Shown: piece by piece, positions 1 through 8,530 of the stretch
How the letters are laid out: the number at the start of each line of letters is the position of its first letter
Numbering within the stretch: position 1 is the stretch's first letter
DNA from: an uncultured Eubacterium sp.
Lineage (GTDB): Bacteria > Bacillota_A > Clostridia > Lachnospirales > Lachnospiraceae
Direction: 5' to 3'
DNA length: 55,214 bases
Assembly: GCA_910589045.1 (NCBI GenBank)
Contig: CAJUSH010000020.1
Coordinates: 1 to 55,214 of the forward strand
Notes under the pieces: generated by a model
Databases searched by the model: none
Told to the model about the DNA's origin: nothing
Seen by the model: the letters and a program-made list of their open reading frames with translations, nothing else
Made by a program: the position numbers and the translations under genes

Positions 1-35
1 AAATTTATTGATACATGTGTTTGTCGTATGCCGTA

Positions 36-76
36 ACAGGCCGTTCGGGCATTTCTCCGGACGGCTTGTTTTTTTT
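36..76 (+). terminator. Rho-independent terminator of an upstream gene
   Basis: A 9-bp stem (ACAGGCCGT at 36-44 pairs with ACGGCTTGT at 61-69, one G-U pair) is followed by eight T residues. It must end a transcript entering from the left of the window, because no gene lies before it here. Confidence 0.75.
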
Positions 77-94
77 CATGTATTTGGATATAAT
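66..94 (+). promoter_or_regulatory. Probable sigma-A promoter for the DUF218 gene
   Basis: TTGTTT at 66-71 and TATAAT at 89-94 are separated by 17 bp. The -35 element overlaps the T-run of the preceding terminator. The -10 is perfect; the -35 is weak. Confidence 0.5.
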
Positions 95-152
95 TTAAAA
101 AGGTTTCTGTGGGATTTTATTGTTTGCAATAGTAGTAAAAAGGTGTGGAAAG

Positions 153-758
153 ATGAAACGTATGATAAAAATAGTATGTATTTTTTTCGGTGCTTTTGTT
201 ATTGCGGGTATGGTGCTGATCGCTTCGGCGATGGTGGCGATTCATCGGGGCGCGAAGGGAAGAGAGACGGCGGAGGATATCCCGGCGGTGGTGCTGGGCT
301 GCCAGGTGAAGGGCGAGAAGCCCAGCCGGATTTTAGGCGAGCGCATTGACGCGGCATTTGCATATTTGCAGAGTCATCCGGAGGCGGTCGCCGTTCTCTC
401 CGGCGGCCAGGGGGAAAACGAGGGCATTTCCGAGGCGGAGTGCATGTATCGGGAGCTGACGGCGCGCGGCATAGAGGGGGACAGGCTTTATCGGGAGGAC
501 GGCTCCACCAATACGCCGACAAACCTGAAAAACTCCTGCGCGATTTTGGAGGAGGTGCTGGGAGGGAGTAACTGGGAAGAGAGCCGTGAGATTGCGCTGA
601 TCACGAGTGAATTTCACTGCTACCGCGGATGTGTGCACGCGAGGCAGGAGGGCTTAAGCCCGACGGCGTACGCCGCAAAGACCGCAATGCCCTATGTCAT
701 CCTCTTTTATGCGCGTGAGGTGATAGCGGTTGTATATACATGGTTTTTCCGGAGATAG
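153..758 (+). CDS. YdcF/SanA-like DUF218 membrane protein
   Basis: A 201-residue protein of the DUF218 (YdcF/SanA/ElyC) family. Family members are envelope-associated, some are linked to cell-wall or vancomycin phenotypes, and the biochemical activity is not settled. The N-terminus has one membrane segment (about residues 5-25). The DUF218 core follows with VVLGCQV, the glycine-rich LSGGQG and the STNTPTNLKN segment; a hydrophobic stretch lies near the C-terminus. ATG 153 is preferred over an upstream start at 120 because it follows GGTGTGGAAAG and begins directly with basic residues and the membrane helix. The gene appears to be alone, with its own promoter and a terminator before it. Confidence 0.8.
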   Translation: MKRMIKIVCIFFGAFVIAGMVLIASAMVAIHRGAKGRETAEDIPAVVLGCQVKGEKPSRILGERIDAAFAYLQSHPEAVAVLSGGQGENEGISEAECMYRELTARGIEGDRLYREDGSTNTPTNLKNSCAILEEVLGGSNWEESREIALITSEFHCYRGCVHARQEGLSPTAYAAKTAMPYVILFYAREVIAVVYTWFFRR

Positions 759-810
759 GCGCTATGCTCTTTGGGGACCGGTTTCATACCGGAAAAACAT
801 GGCTGTGAGC

Positions 811-839
811 TTGCTTCTTTTTACCTGTTTTGGTAAAAT
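811..839 (+). promoter_or_regulatory. pnp promoter with overlapping inverted repeat
   Basis: TTGCTT (811-816), 17 bp, TAAAAT (834-839). The spacer and -10 contain a perfect 7-bp inverted repeat, TTTTACC (819-825) and GGTAAAA (832-838), with a 6-nt centre. Its position over the -10 suits a repressor operator, but no regulator can be named. Confidence 0.6.
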
Positions 840-899
840 GTAGATAACTGTTTTGAACCAGGGTAATTCTAAAACACCATTTTATAAGGAGAAGATACA

Positions 900-1733
900 A
901 TGAACGAGGTATATGCAAAGTTAGTAAAATGCTATGAGAGCGTAAAGGCGAAGGTTGATTTCACCCCGAAGGTGGCGCTGATCTTAGGCTCCGGTCTGGG
1001 CGATTACGCAGATCAGATTGATATTTACGCGACGCTTGACTACAGTGAAATCGAGGGCTTTCCGGTTTCTACGGTGCCGCTGCACAAGGGCCGCTTCGTG
1101 TTCGGCCATGTGGAGGGCGTTCCGGTTGTGATTATGCAGGGACGTGTACATTACTATGAGGGCTATTCGATGACGGACGTTGTTCTGCCGACCCGTCTCA
1201 TGAAGATGATGGGTGCGGAGGTGCTCTTTTTGACAAATGCCTCCGGCGGCATTAAGCAGGGCTTCCATGCGGGAGATTTTATGCTCATCAAGGACCACAT
1301 TTCCTGTCTGGTTCCTTCACCGCTTCTGGGTGAGAATATCGAGGAGCTCGGTACGCGGTTCCCGGATATGAGCCATATTTATGACGAGGATTTGCAGCAG
1401 ATCGTGAAAAAGGCTGCCTGCGATCTCGGTATTCCCTTGAAAGAGGGCGTTTATATTCAGCTGACCGGGCCTGCTTATGAGTCACCGGCGGAGATCAACA
1501 TGTGCCGTATGATGGGCGCGGATGCGGTTGGTATGTCCACGGCGTGTGAGGCACAGGCCGCGAACCATATGGGAATGAAAATTGTTGGCATTTCCTGCAT
1601 TTCCAATCTGGCGGCAGGTATTTCCCCGAAGCCCCTGACCCATGCGGAGATTACGGAAACTGCGGATGCGGTGGCTCCCATGTTCAAACGGCTGCTTACC
1701 GAATCGATCAAAAATATTGCAGGAACATGCTGA
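900..1733 (+). CDS. punA: Purine-nucleoside phosphorylase (trimeric, PNP family)
   Basis: Catalyses phosphorolysis of purine nucleosides (guanosine and inosine class) to base plus ribose-1-phosphate in cytosolic purine salvage. At 277 residues it has the normal length of the trimeric family. Visible signatures are LGSGLGDYAD near residue 30 (phosphate loop), GRVHYYEGY, TNASGGI, GPAYESPAEI and GMSTACEAQAAN, the last two forming the base and ribose pocket. ATG 900 follows AAGGAGAAG with normal spacing. The next gene, an adenosine/SAH/MTA-deaminase-type amidohydrolase 150 bp downstream, fits a nucleoside-salvage unit. The gene symbol could equally be given as pnp or deoD2; the family assignment is firm. 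Confidence 0.93.
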   Translation: MNEVYAKLVKCYESVKAKVDFTPKVALILGSGLGDYADQIDIYATLDYSEIEGFPVSTVPLHKGRFVFGHVEGVPVVIMQGRVHYYEGYSMTDVVLPTRLMKMMGAEVLFLTNASGGIKQGFHAGDFMLIKDHISCLVPSPLLGENIEELGTRFPDMSHIYDEDLQQIVKKAACDLGIPLKEGVYIQLTGPAYESPAEINMCRMMGADAVGMSTACEAQAANHMGMKIVGISCISNLAAGISPKPLTHAEITETADAVAPMFKRLLTESIKNIAGTC

Positions 1734-1882
1734 GATTTTGTCCGGGGGAAAGAAAGGACCGGCAGTAAACATAATACGCAAAGCAGCCGGGCTGTGCAGG
1801 AGACAAAGGAGCGGGCCGATGCCTGGGATGCGGTGCAACAACTGTTAATTGATTTGCAGATAAGGAGAAAACAAAAAGCAAG

Positions 1883-3187
1883 ATGAATATTCGTTTTTAT
1901 AATGCAAAAATACTTTGTCTGAAGGATGATCAGGCGCGCGCATACGAGTGCGTGGAGGGCGAGCTTTGGGTGCGGGGAGATTCCATCGCATATATCGGTG
2001 ACGGTTCGGATACGGAAAATGTGCTGCAGGCGGGTGGGAAAGTTTCCTGGGACCGCGAGATCGATGCCAGCGGAAAGCTGCTCATTTCCGGCTTTAAAAA
2101 TGCGCACACCCACACGGCTATGACGTTTCTGCGCTCCTATGCGGACGACCTTCCCCTGCAGAGCTGGCTGAACGAGCAGGTATTCCCCCGGGAGGGACAG
2201 CTCACGGAGGATGATGTATACTGGCTGAACATTCTCGGAATCATGGAATATCTGACCAGCGGCATCACGTCAAACTTCGACATGTACTTTTTCCCGCCGG
2301 TGGATGCGAAGGCGACGGTGGACACAGGCTACCGCACGGTGCAGACGAGTGGCCTGAACAACTACGGCGGTACGGTAGAGCTTTTGGAGGAAAACTATCA
2401 TATCGTCAATGAGATGAGCGACCGCACCGGCTTTATCGTGGGCTTCCACGCGGAGTACACGACGTCCATGGAGCTGATGAAGGGTGTGGCGGCGCTGGCA
2501 GAGAAGCTGAAATCCCCCCTGTTTGTCCACAATGCGGAGACGAAGCTGGAGGTGGAGGAGTGTAAGGGGCGTTACGGAAAGACCCCCACACAGCTCACCG
2601 AGGAGCTTGGCATGTACGAGTACGGTGGCGGCGGCTATCACTGTGTCTGGTTTGAGGACGCCGATTTTGAGATCTTTAAAAAGCGCGGGCTGACCGCGGT
2701 AACGAATCCCGCGTCAAACTTAAAGCTTGCAAGCGGCATTGCACCGATCAACCGGTTTTTGGAGGAGGGCATTTCGGTTGCCATCGGAACCGACGGACCG
2801 GCAAGCAACAACTGTCTGGACATGTTCCGTGAGATGTTTCTGACTACCGGCCTTGCGAAGGTCAGGGAAAATGACGCAGCGGTGGTGGGCGCAAACGAGG
2901 TATTTTATATGGCGACGACGGCGGGCGCACGGGCCATGGGCTTAGGCGACTGTGACGATTTGGCGGTGGGCAAAAAGGCGGATCTTGTCATGATCGACCT
3001 CATGCAGCCCAATATGCAGCCGGAAAATAACCTGGTGAAAAATCTGGTCTACAGCGGCAGCAAGCAGAATGTGGCGATGACGATGGTAAACGGGCGGATT
3101 CTCTATGAGAACGGGAAGTTTGACATCGGATTTGACCCGAAGGAGATTTACGCGAAGGCGAACGCGATCATCGGGCGCATGAAATAA
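1883..3187 (+). CDS. mtaD: Amidohydrolase, MTA/SAH deaminase type
   Basis: A 434-residue metal-dependent amidohydrolase of the subfamily that deaminates 5'-methylthioadenosine and S-adenosylhomocysteine, related to the TrzA/AtzB chlorohydrolases. The zinc ligands expected for the TIM-barrel fold are visible: HTH in NAHTHTAMTF near residue 75, a His in FHAEYT, a His in VHNAETK, and Asp in GTDGPASNN. The N- and C-terminal beta-sandwich segments are present, so the protein is full length. ATG 1883 follows AAGGAGAAAAC. Placement after purine nucleoside phosphorylase suggests nucleoside salvage. The exact substrate (MTA, SAH, adenosine or other N-substituted purine) cannot be read from the sequence. 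Confidence 0.82.
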   Translation: MNIRFYNAKILCLKDDQARAYECVEGELWVRGDSIAYIGDGSDTENVLQAGGKVSWDREIDASGKLLISGFKNAHTHTAMTFLRSYADDLPLQSWLNEQVFPREGQLTEDDVYWLNILGIMEYLTSGITSNFDMYFFPPVDAKATVDTGYRTVQTSGLNNYGGTVELLEENYHIVNEMSDRTGFIVGFHAEYTTSMELMKGVAALAEKLKSPLFVHNAETKLEVEECKGRYGKTPTQLTEELGMYEYGGGGYHCVWFEDADFEIFKKRGLTAVTNPASNLKLASGIAPINRFLEEGISVAIGTDGPASNNCLDMFREMFLTTGLAKVRENDAAVVGANEVFYMATTAGARAMGLGDCDDLAVGKKADLVMIDLMQPNMQPENNLVKNLVYSGSKQNVAMTMVNGRILYENGKFDIGFDPKEIYAKANAIIGRMK

Positions 3188-3270
3188 TGCGGAGCCGTCA
3201 GGGCAGGGCCGGCTTACAGGATATTCGCGCCTTGCCTTAAACGGCCGCGTCAATTTTTTTGAGAGGTATT

Positions 3271-4017
3271 ATGAACGTTTTATTTATTCACCACAGCTGT
3301 TTTATCGTGGAGCTGGACACAAAGGTGCTGGTTTTCGACTATTTTAACGGTGACCGCGTGAACGGCTATACGTTCCGGGGAACGCTTCCCGTGTATGATG
3401 CGGATACGCCGATGTACTTTTTTGCGAGCCACAAGCACCAGGATCATTTTGACATGGATATTTACCGGTTCACGGAGCGCTATGAGAATATCCGCTATAT
3501 CATTTCAAAGGACGCGAAGCTAAGCCCCAATTTTCTGAAAAAGCACGGCATCGATCCGGCTGTGCGGGAAAAGATCACGTATGTCACGCACAATGAGGAG
3601 TATCAGGTGGACGACATGAAGATACGAACGTTTCTTTCCACGGACGCGGGCGTGGCGTTTGCGGTGGAGGCGGACGGAAAGCACATTTACCATGCGGGGG
3701 ATCTGCACGACTGGAGATGGGAGGGTGCGGGCGACCTTGTAAACGGCAAGATGGAGCGCGGCTACCGGCACCAGCTTGCACGCATGTCGGAGCTGTTTTT
3801 CGATGTGGCGTTCGTGGTCCTGGACCCGCGTCTCATGCAGCACAGGTTCAGGGGCTTTGACTATTTTCTGAAAAATGTTTCGGCAAAATATGTGTTTCCG
3901 ATGCACTGCTGGCAGGAATTTGGCATTGTTGACGAGTATTTGGAACGTATTGCAAATCCGGCTTTTACAGGGCGTATTATGCGTGTGGAGCATGAAAACC
4001 AGATTTTTGAACTGTAG
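3271..4017 (+). CDS. MBL-fold metal-dependent hydrolase
   Basis: A 248-residue protein with the metallo-beta-lactamase fold, closest in style to the UlaG/YtkL-like group. The metal motif reads SHKHQDHFD near residue 55, corresponding to HxHxDH, and further ligands are in YHAGDLHDWRW and PMHCW. The opening FIHHSCFIVEL is typical of UlaG-like hydrolases. ATG 3271 was chosen over the upstream TTG because GAGAGGT lies 4-10 bases before it. The substrate is unknown. It lies 83 bp after the amidohydrolase and may be co-transcribed, but the neighbours do not identify a pathway. Confidence 0.8.
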   Translation: MNVLFIHHSCFIVELDTKVLVFDYFNGDRVNGYTFRGTLPVYDADTPMYFFASHKHQDHFDMDIYRFTERYENIRYIISKDAKLSPNFLKKHGIDPAVREKITYVTHNEEYQVDDMKIRTFLSTDAGVAFAVEADGKHIYHAGDLHDWRWEGAGDLVNGKMERGYRHQLARMSELFFDVAFVVLDPRLMQHRFRGFDYFLKNVSAKYVFPMHCWQEFGIVDEYLERIANPAFTGRIMRVEHENQIFEL

Positions 4018-4153
4018 TGCGGCCTTTACGGGGCAGTTGTGCCTGTGGATGCGCGCGGCTCACAGGTGATTGGGGCTGTTCCTGCTGCGGGTAAAGCCGG
4101 CAGCCGGGATAGCACCGCACAATTTCGGAGCGATTGAAAGGGAAGCATAGGAC

Positions 4154-4627
4154 ATGAAGGTAACGATATTTACGGACGGTGCTGCACGGGGAAACCCGGA
4201 GGGTCCCGGCGGCTACGGTGCGATTCTGCGCTGCGTGGACAGCCGGGGCGGTGTGCATGAGAAGGAGCTCTCGGCGGGATACAAAAAGACGACGAACAAC
4301 CGAATGGAGCTACTGGCGGCGATACGCGGACTGCAGGAGCTGAACAAGCCCTGTGAGGTTGATCTGTACTCGGATTCCAAATATCTGACGGATGCGTTTA
4401 ACCAGGGCTGGATTTATAACTGGCAGAAAAAGGATTGGGTGAAATCCGATAAAAAGCCGGTGAAAAATATTGATCTTTGGAAGGCGCTGCTGGCGGCGAT
4501 GGAGCCGCACCGGGTCCGGTTTTTCTGGGTTAAGGGACATGACGGACACCCGGAAAACGAGCGCTGTGATACGCTTGCGACAACGGCGGCGGACGGCGAT
4601 CTGCTGCTTGAGGACGTGGAGCTCTAG
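4154..4627 (+). CDS. rnhA: Ribonuclease HI
   Basis: Cuts the RNA strand of RNA-DNA hybrids, removing primers and R-loops. The 157-residue length matches bacterial RNase HI. All catalytic acidic residues are visible: Asp in FTDGAARGNP, Glu in NNRMELLA, Asp in YSDSKYL, and Asp in ENERCDTLA, which follows the handle-like basic region KKDWVKSDKKP. ATG 4154 follows a weak AGGAC sequence. It is preceded by 136 bp without a recognisable gene and followed by the promoter for the small membrane protein gene and alaS. Confidence 0.92.
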   Translation: MKVTIFTDGAARGNPEGPGGYGAILRCVDSRGGVHEKELSAGYKKTTNNRMELLAAIRGLQELNKPCEVDLYSDSKYLTDAFNQGWIYNWQKKDWVKSDKKPVKNIDLWKALLAAMEPHRVRFFWVKGHDGHPENERCDTLATTAADGDLLLEDVEL

Positions 4628-4648
4628 TGCGGTACCGATACATTTTTC

Positions 4649-4677
4649 TTTACAGAAGCGCGGCGCTGCATTATAAT
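4649..4677 (+). promoter_or_regulatory. Sigma-A promoter for the 50-aa protein and probably alaS
   Basis: TTTACA (4649-4654), 17 bp, TATAAT (4672-4677). Transcription would begin near 4684, leaving a leader of about 120 nt before the small ORF at 4803. No T-box features were seen in this leader. Confidence 0.7.
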
Positions 4678-4802
4678 AAACAGTTGGAAATGAAACGGCT
4701 CTGGGCGTGTATATGTTTTTCGTGCAAGGTGTTTTCAGTGCGGGCTATACGCCGGGCGGTTTAAAATAATTAGCGAATAAAATACAGACAGGAGGTTTAG
4801 CG

Positions 4803-4955
4803 ATGACTGCGATTATAGGAAGCTTTTTAGAGTATTTACTCATTATGGTCATTCTGGCGGTAATCGGTATTCTGGGCGTTTTTGCCGGAAAAAAGCTGCG
4901 GGAGAATAAGGATGCCAAAGCTGCGGCAATGGCTGCCGGCGAAAAGCAGGAATAA
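4803..4955 (+). CDS. Small single-pass membrane protein (50 aa)
   Basis: A 50-codon gene with ATG at 4803 preceded by a near-perfect GGAGG site at 4792-4796. The product has one strongly hydrophobic helix (about residues 4-28) followed by a basic, alanine-rich tail (KKLRENKDAKAAAMAAGEKQE). No known family is recognised. It has its own promoter and lies 135 bp before alaS, so it is probably the first gene of that transcript. The strong ribosome site and clean membrane-helix composition argue that it is a real gene rather than a chance ORF. Confidence 0.72.
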   Translation: MTAIIGSFLEYLLIMVILAVIGILGVFAGKKLRENKDAKAAAMAAGEKQE

Positions 4956-5090
4956 ATTTCAGCAGCTGTTTTGGGCCGCGGCAGATTTGCCGGAGAAATT
5001 TGCAGGAAGGAATACAATTCTACAGGCAGGATGCCCGTATTTCTGCAATTGGCTCTGATTTTGGACAGCTGCAGGTTTGGAGGAGACAAC

Positions 5091-7754
5091 GTGAAGAAGA
5101 AATACGGCGTAAATGAACTGCGCAAAATGTATCTGGAATTTTTTGAGAGCAAGGATCATCTGTGTATGAACAGCTTTTCCCTGGTGCCTCACAACGACAA
5201 CAGCCTGCTGCTTATCAATGCGGGCATGGCTCCCTTAAAGCCCTATTTTACGGGGCAGGAGATTCCGCCGAAACGGCGTGTCACCACATGCCAGAAATGT
5301 GTGCGCACCGGCGATATTGAAAACGTGGGAAAGACTGCGAGACATCTGACCTTTTTTGAGATGCTTGGCAATTTTTCCTTTGGGGATTACTTTAAGCATG
5401 AGGCCATCGCCTGGTCGTGGGAGTTTCTGACAAAGGTGCTGGGACTGGAGGAGGAGCGGCTATATCCTTCGATTTACGGAGAGGATGAGGAGGCATTCAA
5501 AATCTGGAATGAGGAGATCGGCATTCCCGCAGACCGGATCACCCGTTTTTACCGCGATCCCGAGACAGGCGCCTGTGACAATTTCTGGGAGCACGGCGCA
5601 GGTCCCTGCGGTCCCTGCTCGGAAATCTATTATGACCGGGGTGAAAAATACGGCTGCGGCAGCCCGGACTGCAAGGTGGGCTGTGAATGCGACCGCTTTA
5701 TGGAGGTTTGGAACAACGTGTTCACCCAGTTCGACGGCGACGGACATGGCGGCTATGAGGAGCTGGAAAATAAAAATATCGATACCGGAATGGGTCTGGA
5801 GCGTCTGGCAGTTGTCATGCAGGAGGTGGACTCCGTTTTTGATATCGATACAATGAAGGCGATCCGCGACCACATTTGCCGTTTAAGCGGGAAAACCTAT
5901 CAAAGGGATGCGCTGGATGATATCAGCATCCGGCTGATTACCGATCACATCCGCTCTACGACGTTCCTCATTTCCGACGGTGTGATGCCTGCAAACGAGG
6001 GACGGGGCTATGTGCTGCGCCGGCTCATCCGGCGTGCGGCAAGGCACGGAAGGATGCTTGGCATAGCGGGCACGTTTATGGCAAAGCTGGCAGGCACGGT
6101 TATCAGTGAGAGCAGGGACGGCTACCCGGAGCTTGAGGAGAAGAAGGACTTCATCTTTAAGGTGCTCACCCAGGAGGAGGAGCAGTTTAACAAAACCATT
6201 GATCAGGGCCTGAAGATTCTGGCAGACATGGAAACGGAGATGGAAAGCTCCGGCACAACGGTGCTTTCCGGTGAAAATGCGTTCAGACTTTATGATACGT
6301 TTGGCTTTCCTCTGGATCTGACTGCCGAGATTCTGGAGGAGAAGGGCTTTCGCATCGATCAGAGCGGCTTTGATGCCTGCATGAAGGAGCAGAGGGATAA
6401 GGCCCGTGCAGCCCGCAGGGAGACAAACTATATGGGTGCGGACGCGACGGTCTATGACGAGATCGACCCGGCAGTTACGACCGTATTTGTGGGTTATGAC
6501 AGGCTGTCTGCAGAGTCGGAGATTACCGTGCTCACCACGGAGAGCGAGCTGGTGGAAGCACTTTCCGAGGGGGTAAACGGAACTGTGATTGCGGAGGAGA
6601 CGCCCTTTTATGCGACGATGGGCGGACAGATCGGCGATACCGGCGTGATAAAGACTGCCGGGGGCGAGTTCCGGGTGAACGATACGATCAAGCTTAAGGG
6701 CGGAAAGGTCGGGCATGTGGGAGTCTGCACCAGGGGTATGATCCGGGTCGGCGATACGGCACAGCTTTCCATCGACAGCTCCCGCAGGGCAAAAATCTGT
6801 AAAAATCATTCCGCGACGCATCTGCTCCAGAAGGCGCTCCGGGAGGTTTTAGGCACGCACGTGGAACAGAAGGGCTCAAATCAGGATGCAGAGCGGACAC
6901 GCTTTGATTTCTCGCATTTCTCTGCCATGACAGCGGAAGAGCTTGCGCAGGTAGAGAATATTGTAAATGCGAAAATCAGTGAGGCGATTCCCGTCGTGAC
7001 GGATGTAATGACGGTCGATGAGGCTAAGAAGGCCGGCGCGATGGCATTGTTCGGTGAGAAATACGGTGAGACGGTGCGCGTGGTTTCTATGGGGGACTTC
7101 TCAAAGGAGCTCTGCGGCGGTACGCATGTAACGAATACGTCTGACATTAAGGCGTTCAAGATCGTTTCCGAGTCCGGTGTGGCGGCAGGTGTGCGCCGTA
7201 TCGAGGCTATTACCGGCGACGGGGTATTCGCATACTATGATGTGATTGAAAAGCGTCTGGAGGAGGCCGCGAAGCTCTTAAAGACGAACCCTGCCGGCGT
7301 GGTGGAAAAAATTGCACATCTGCAGGCCGAGATTAAGACGCTGCACGCCGAGATTGAGTCCATGAAGTCGAAGGCGGCAAAGGATTCGCTGGGCGATGTG
7401 ATGGATCAGGTGCAGGAGATTGGCGGCGTGAAGCTGCTGGCGACGAAGGTTGAGGGCGTTGACATGAACGGCTTGCGCGACCTTGGCGACCAGCTGAAAA
7501 ACAAGCTGGGCGAGGGTGTGATTCTGCTCGCATCCGTCGCGGATGCAAAGGTGAACCTTGTGGCGATGGCAACCGACGGTGCGCAGAAGGCAGGTGCCCA
7601 CGCGGGCAACCTTATCAGGAGCGTCGCATCGCTTGTGGGCGGCGGCGGCGGCGGACGCCCGAATATGGCACAGGCCGGAGGCAAGAACCCGGCAGGCGTG
7701 GAGGATGCCTTGAAGGAAGCGGCAAAGGCACTGGAAGGGCAGCTTAAGAAGTAA
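5091..7754 (+). CDS. alaS: Alanine-tRNA ligase
   Basis: Charges tRNA-Ala with alanine and edits mischarged Ser/Gly. From GTG 5091 the protein is 887 residues, the usual size. Domains in order: class II catalytic core (1 to about 240), tRNA-recognition region, the editing domain with the zinc motif HxxxH at 573-577 (HSATH) and CxxxH at 675-679 (CGGTH), a coiled coil near 715-750, and the C-Ala domain ending in GGGGGGRPNMAQAGG. GTG 5091 is chosen because TTGGAGGAGAC lies just before it and VKKKYGVNELRKMYLEFF is the normal N-terminus; an in-frame extension back to 4971 is not family-like. No T-box leader is present. Confidence 0.97.
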   Translation: MKKKYGVNELRKMYLEFFESKDHLCMNSFSLVPHNDNSLLLINAGMAPLKPYFTGQEIPPKRRVTTCQKCVRTGDIENVGKTARHLTFFEMLGNFSFGDYFKHEAIAWSWEFLTKVLGLEEERLYPSIYGEDEEAFKIWNEEIGIPADRITRFYRDPETGACDNFWEHGAGPCGPCSEIYYDRGEKYGCGSPDCKVGCECDRFMEVWNNVFTQFDGDGHGGYEELENKNIDTGMGLERLAVVMQEVDSVFDIDTMKAIRDHICRLSGKTYQRDALDDISIRLITDHIRSTTFLISDGVMPANEGRGYVLRRLIRRAARHGRMLGIAGTFMAKLAGTVISESRDGYPELEEKKDFIFKVLTQEEEQFNKTIDQGLKILADMETEMESSGTTVLSGENAFRLYDTFGFPLDLTAEILEEKGFRIDQSGFDACMKEQRDKARAARRETNYMGADATVYDEIDPAVTTVFVGYDRLSAESEITVLTTESELVEALSEGVNGTVIAEETPFYATMGGQIGDTGVIKTAGGEFRVNDTIKLKGGKVGHVGVCTRGMIRVGDTAQLSIDSSRRAKICKNHSATHLLQKALREVLGTHVEQKGSNQDAERTRFDFSHFSAMTAEELAQVENIVNAKISEAIPVVTDVMTVDEAKKAGAMALFGEKYGETVRVVSMGDFSKELCGGTHVTNTSDIKAFKIVSESGVAAGVRRIEAITGDGVFAYYDVIEKRLEEAAKLLKTNPAGVVEKIAHLQAEIKTLHAEIESMKSKAAKDSLGDVMDQVQEIGGVKLLATKVEGVDMNGLRDLGDQLKNKLGEGVILLASVADAKVNLVAMATDGAQKAGAHAGNLIRSVASLVGGGGGGRPNMAQAGGKNPAGVEDALKEAAKALEGQLKK

Positions 7755-7836
7755 GGCATGGTTAAGCCGCGCAGAGCCTGCCACAGCGAAGTGCGGGCAT
7801 CTGCCTAGGAAGCGTCAACTTTTTTTCCTTTGTGCC

Positions 7837-7864
7837 TTGACGAACTGAAAATATATGGTATAAT
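7837..7864 (+). promoter_or_regulatory. Sigma-A promoter of rpsU
   Basis: TTGACG (7837-7842), 16-bp spacer, TATAAT (7859-7864). Predicted transcription start near 7871. This leaves about 240 nt of untranslated leader before rpsU. Confidence 0.8.
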
Positions 7865-7870
7865 TATCTG

Positions 7871-8095
7871 AGTGCAATTAGGAAATTTATGCCTTACAGT
7901 TGATATGCAGTTACAGTCTGGCTTAGGATTTTGCGTTTACCGCAGCGTCCGTAAGAAAGAATTTCGGTCCGGAAGAATCCGGTTCCTTTGCCGGGGGCAG
8001 ATGTTAAATGCCCGACGGGGCAGACACGGAACCGTATTCCTTAGCAGTTCTGTCGAAGGCTGAGCTGCTATGATATGCACAATTTACAACTGGAG
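7871..8095 (+). promoter_or_regulatory. Long structured 5' leader of rpsU
   Basis: About 240 nt lie between the promoter and the rpsU start, far longer than needed. The region can fold: GGTTCC (7981-7986) pairs with GGAACC (8028-8033), enclosing a GGGCA/TGCCC hairpin; AGCAG and CTGCT (8043-8069) form another stem; CCGG-AAGAAT-CCGG (7970-7983) gives an alternative pairing that shares bases with the first stem. TGATATGCA occurs at both 7901 and 8071. No known riboswitch or T-box motif was recognised. A ribosomal-protein autoregulatory leader is plausible but not shown. Confidence 0.45.
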
Positions 8096-8111
8096 GGAGG
8101 TTAGGTTAAGA

Positions 8112-8288
8112 GTGTCTAGTGTAACAGTTAAGGAAAACGAGACTTTAGATAGCGCTTTACGCAGATTCAAGAGAAACTGCGCAAAGGCCGGTATCCAGCA
8201 GGAGATCCGCAAGAGAGAGCACTATGAGAAGCCCTCTGTAAAGCGCAAAAAGAAATCTGAAGCAGCTAGAAAGCGTAAATATAACTAA
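8112..8288 (+). CDS. rpsU: 30S ribosomal protein S21 (bS21)
   Basis: A 58-residue, very basic protein of the small ribosomal subunit near the anti-Shine-Dalgarno end of 16S rRNA. The sequence reads VTVKENETLDSALRRFKR at the N-terminus and ends in the Lys/Arg-rich SEAARKRKYN, as usual. GTG 8112 is chosen over the upstream ATG 8070 because GGAGG at 8096-8100 sits 11 bases before it and the protein then has the family length. It is a single-gene transcript with its own promoter, long leader and strong terminator. Confidence 0.95.
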   Translation: MSSVTVKENETLDSALRRFKRNCAKAGIQQEIRKREHYEKPSVKRKKKSEAARKRKYN

Positions 8289-8302
8289 TCCGGTTATGAG
8301 CA

Positions 8303-8332
8303 AAAACCCCGATGCAGACGCATCGGGGTTTT
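8303..8332 (+). terminator. Strong terminator after rpsU
   Basis: A perfect 13-bp stem (AAAACCCCGATGC, loop AGAC, GCATCGGGGTTTT). The A and T arms make it potentially bidirectional. Confidence 0.9.
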
Positions 8333-8475
8333 GTGCAGATGCGCAGCGGGAACATGCTTCCGCGAGTGGCGGAGATGCGCATTTATGGCTGCGGGCACTG
8401 ACGGAAAGGATTTCCGGCAATGCTGCAAAGGAATTGGAGTCCGATATGCAATTTGTATAAAAATTTCAAATGATA

Positions 8476-8505
8476 GTCATAATCCCTCTTGTCTACTCAT
8501 ATAGT
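8476..8505 (+). promoter_or_regulatory. Sigma-E-type promoter of the spoIIIA operon
   Basis: GTCATAAT (8476-8483), 14 bp, CATATAGT (8498-8505). This matches the Bacillus sigma-E consensus (GTCATATT, 14 bp, CATACAAT) at 7 of 8 and 6 of 8 positions. The start would be near 8513, 18 nt before the spoIIIAA ATG. In Bacillus subtilis spoIIIA is transcribed by sigma-E in the mother cell, so position and sequence agree. Confidence 0.78.
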
Positions 8506-8530
8506 GAGGTATGGACAAGGGGGATTTTTT

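Noticed and set aside
4956..5090. T-box leader for alaS
   Set aside because: Clostridial alaS genes may carry a T-box, but no AGGGTGGNACCGCG-like sequence or specifier stem is present.
7872..8063. 63-codon ORF in the rpsU leader
   Set aside because: No ribosome site, no ATG start and composition unlike a protein. RNA structure explains the region better.
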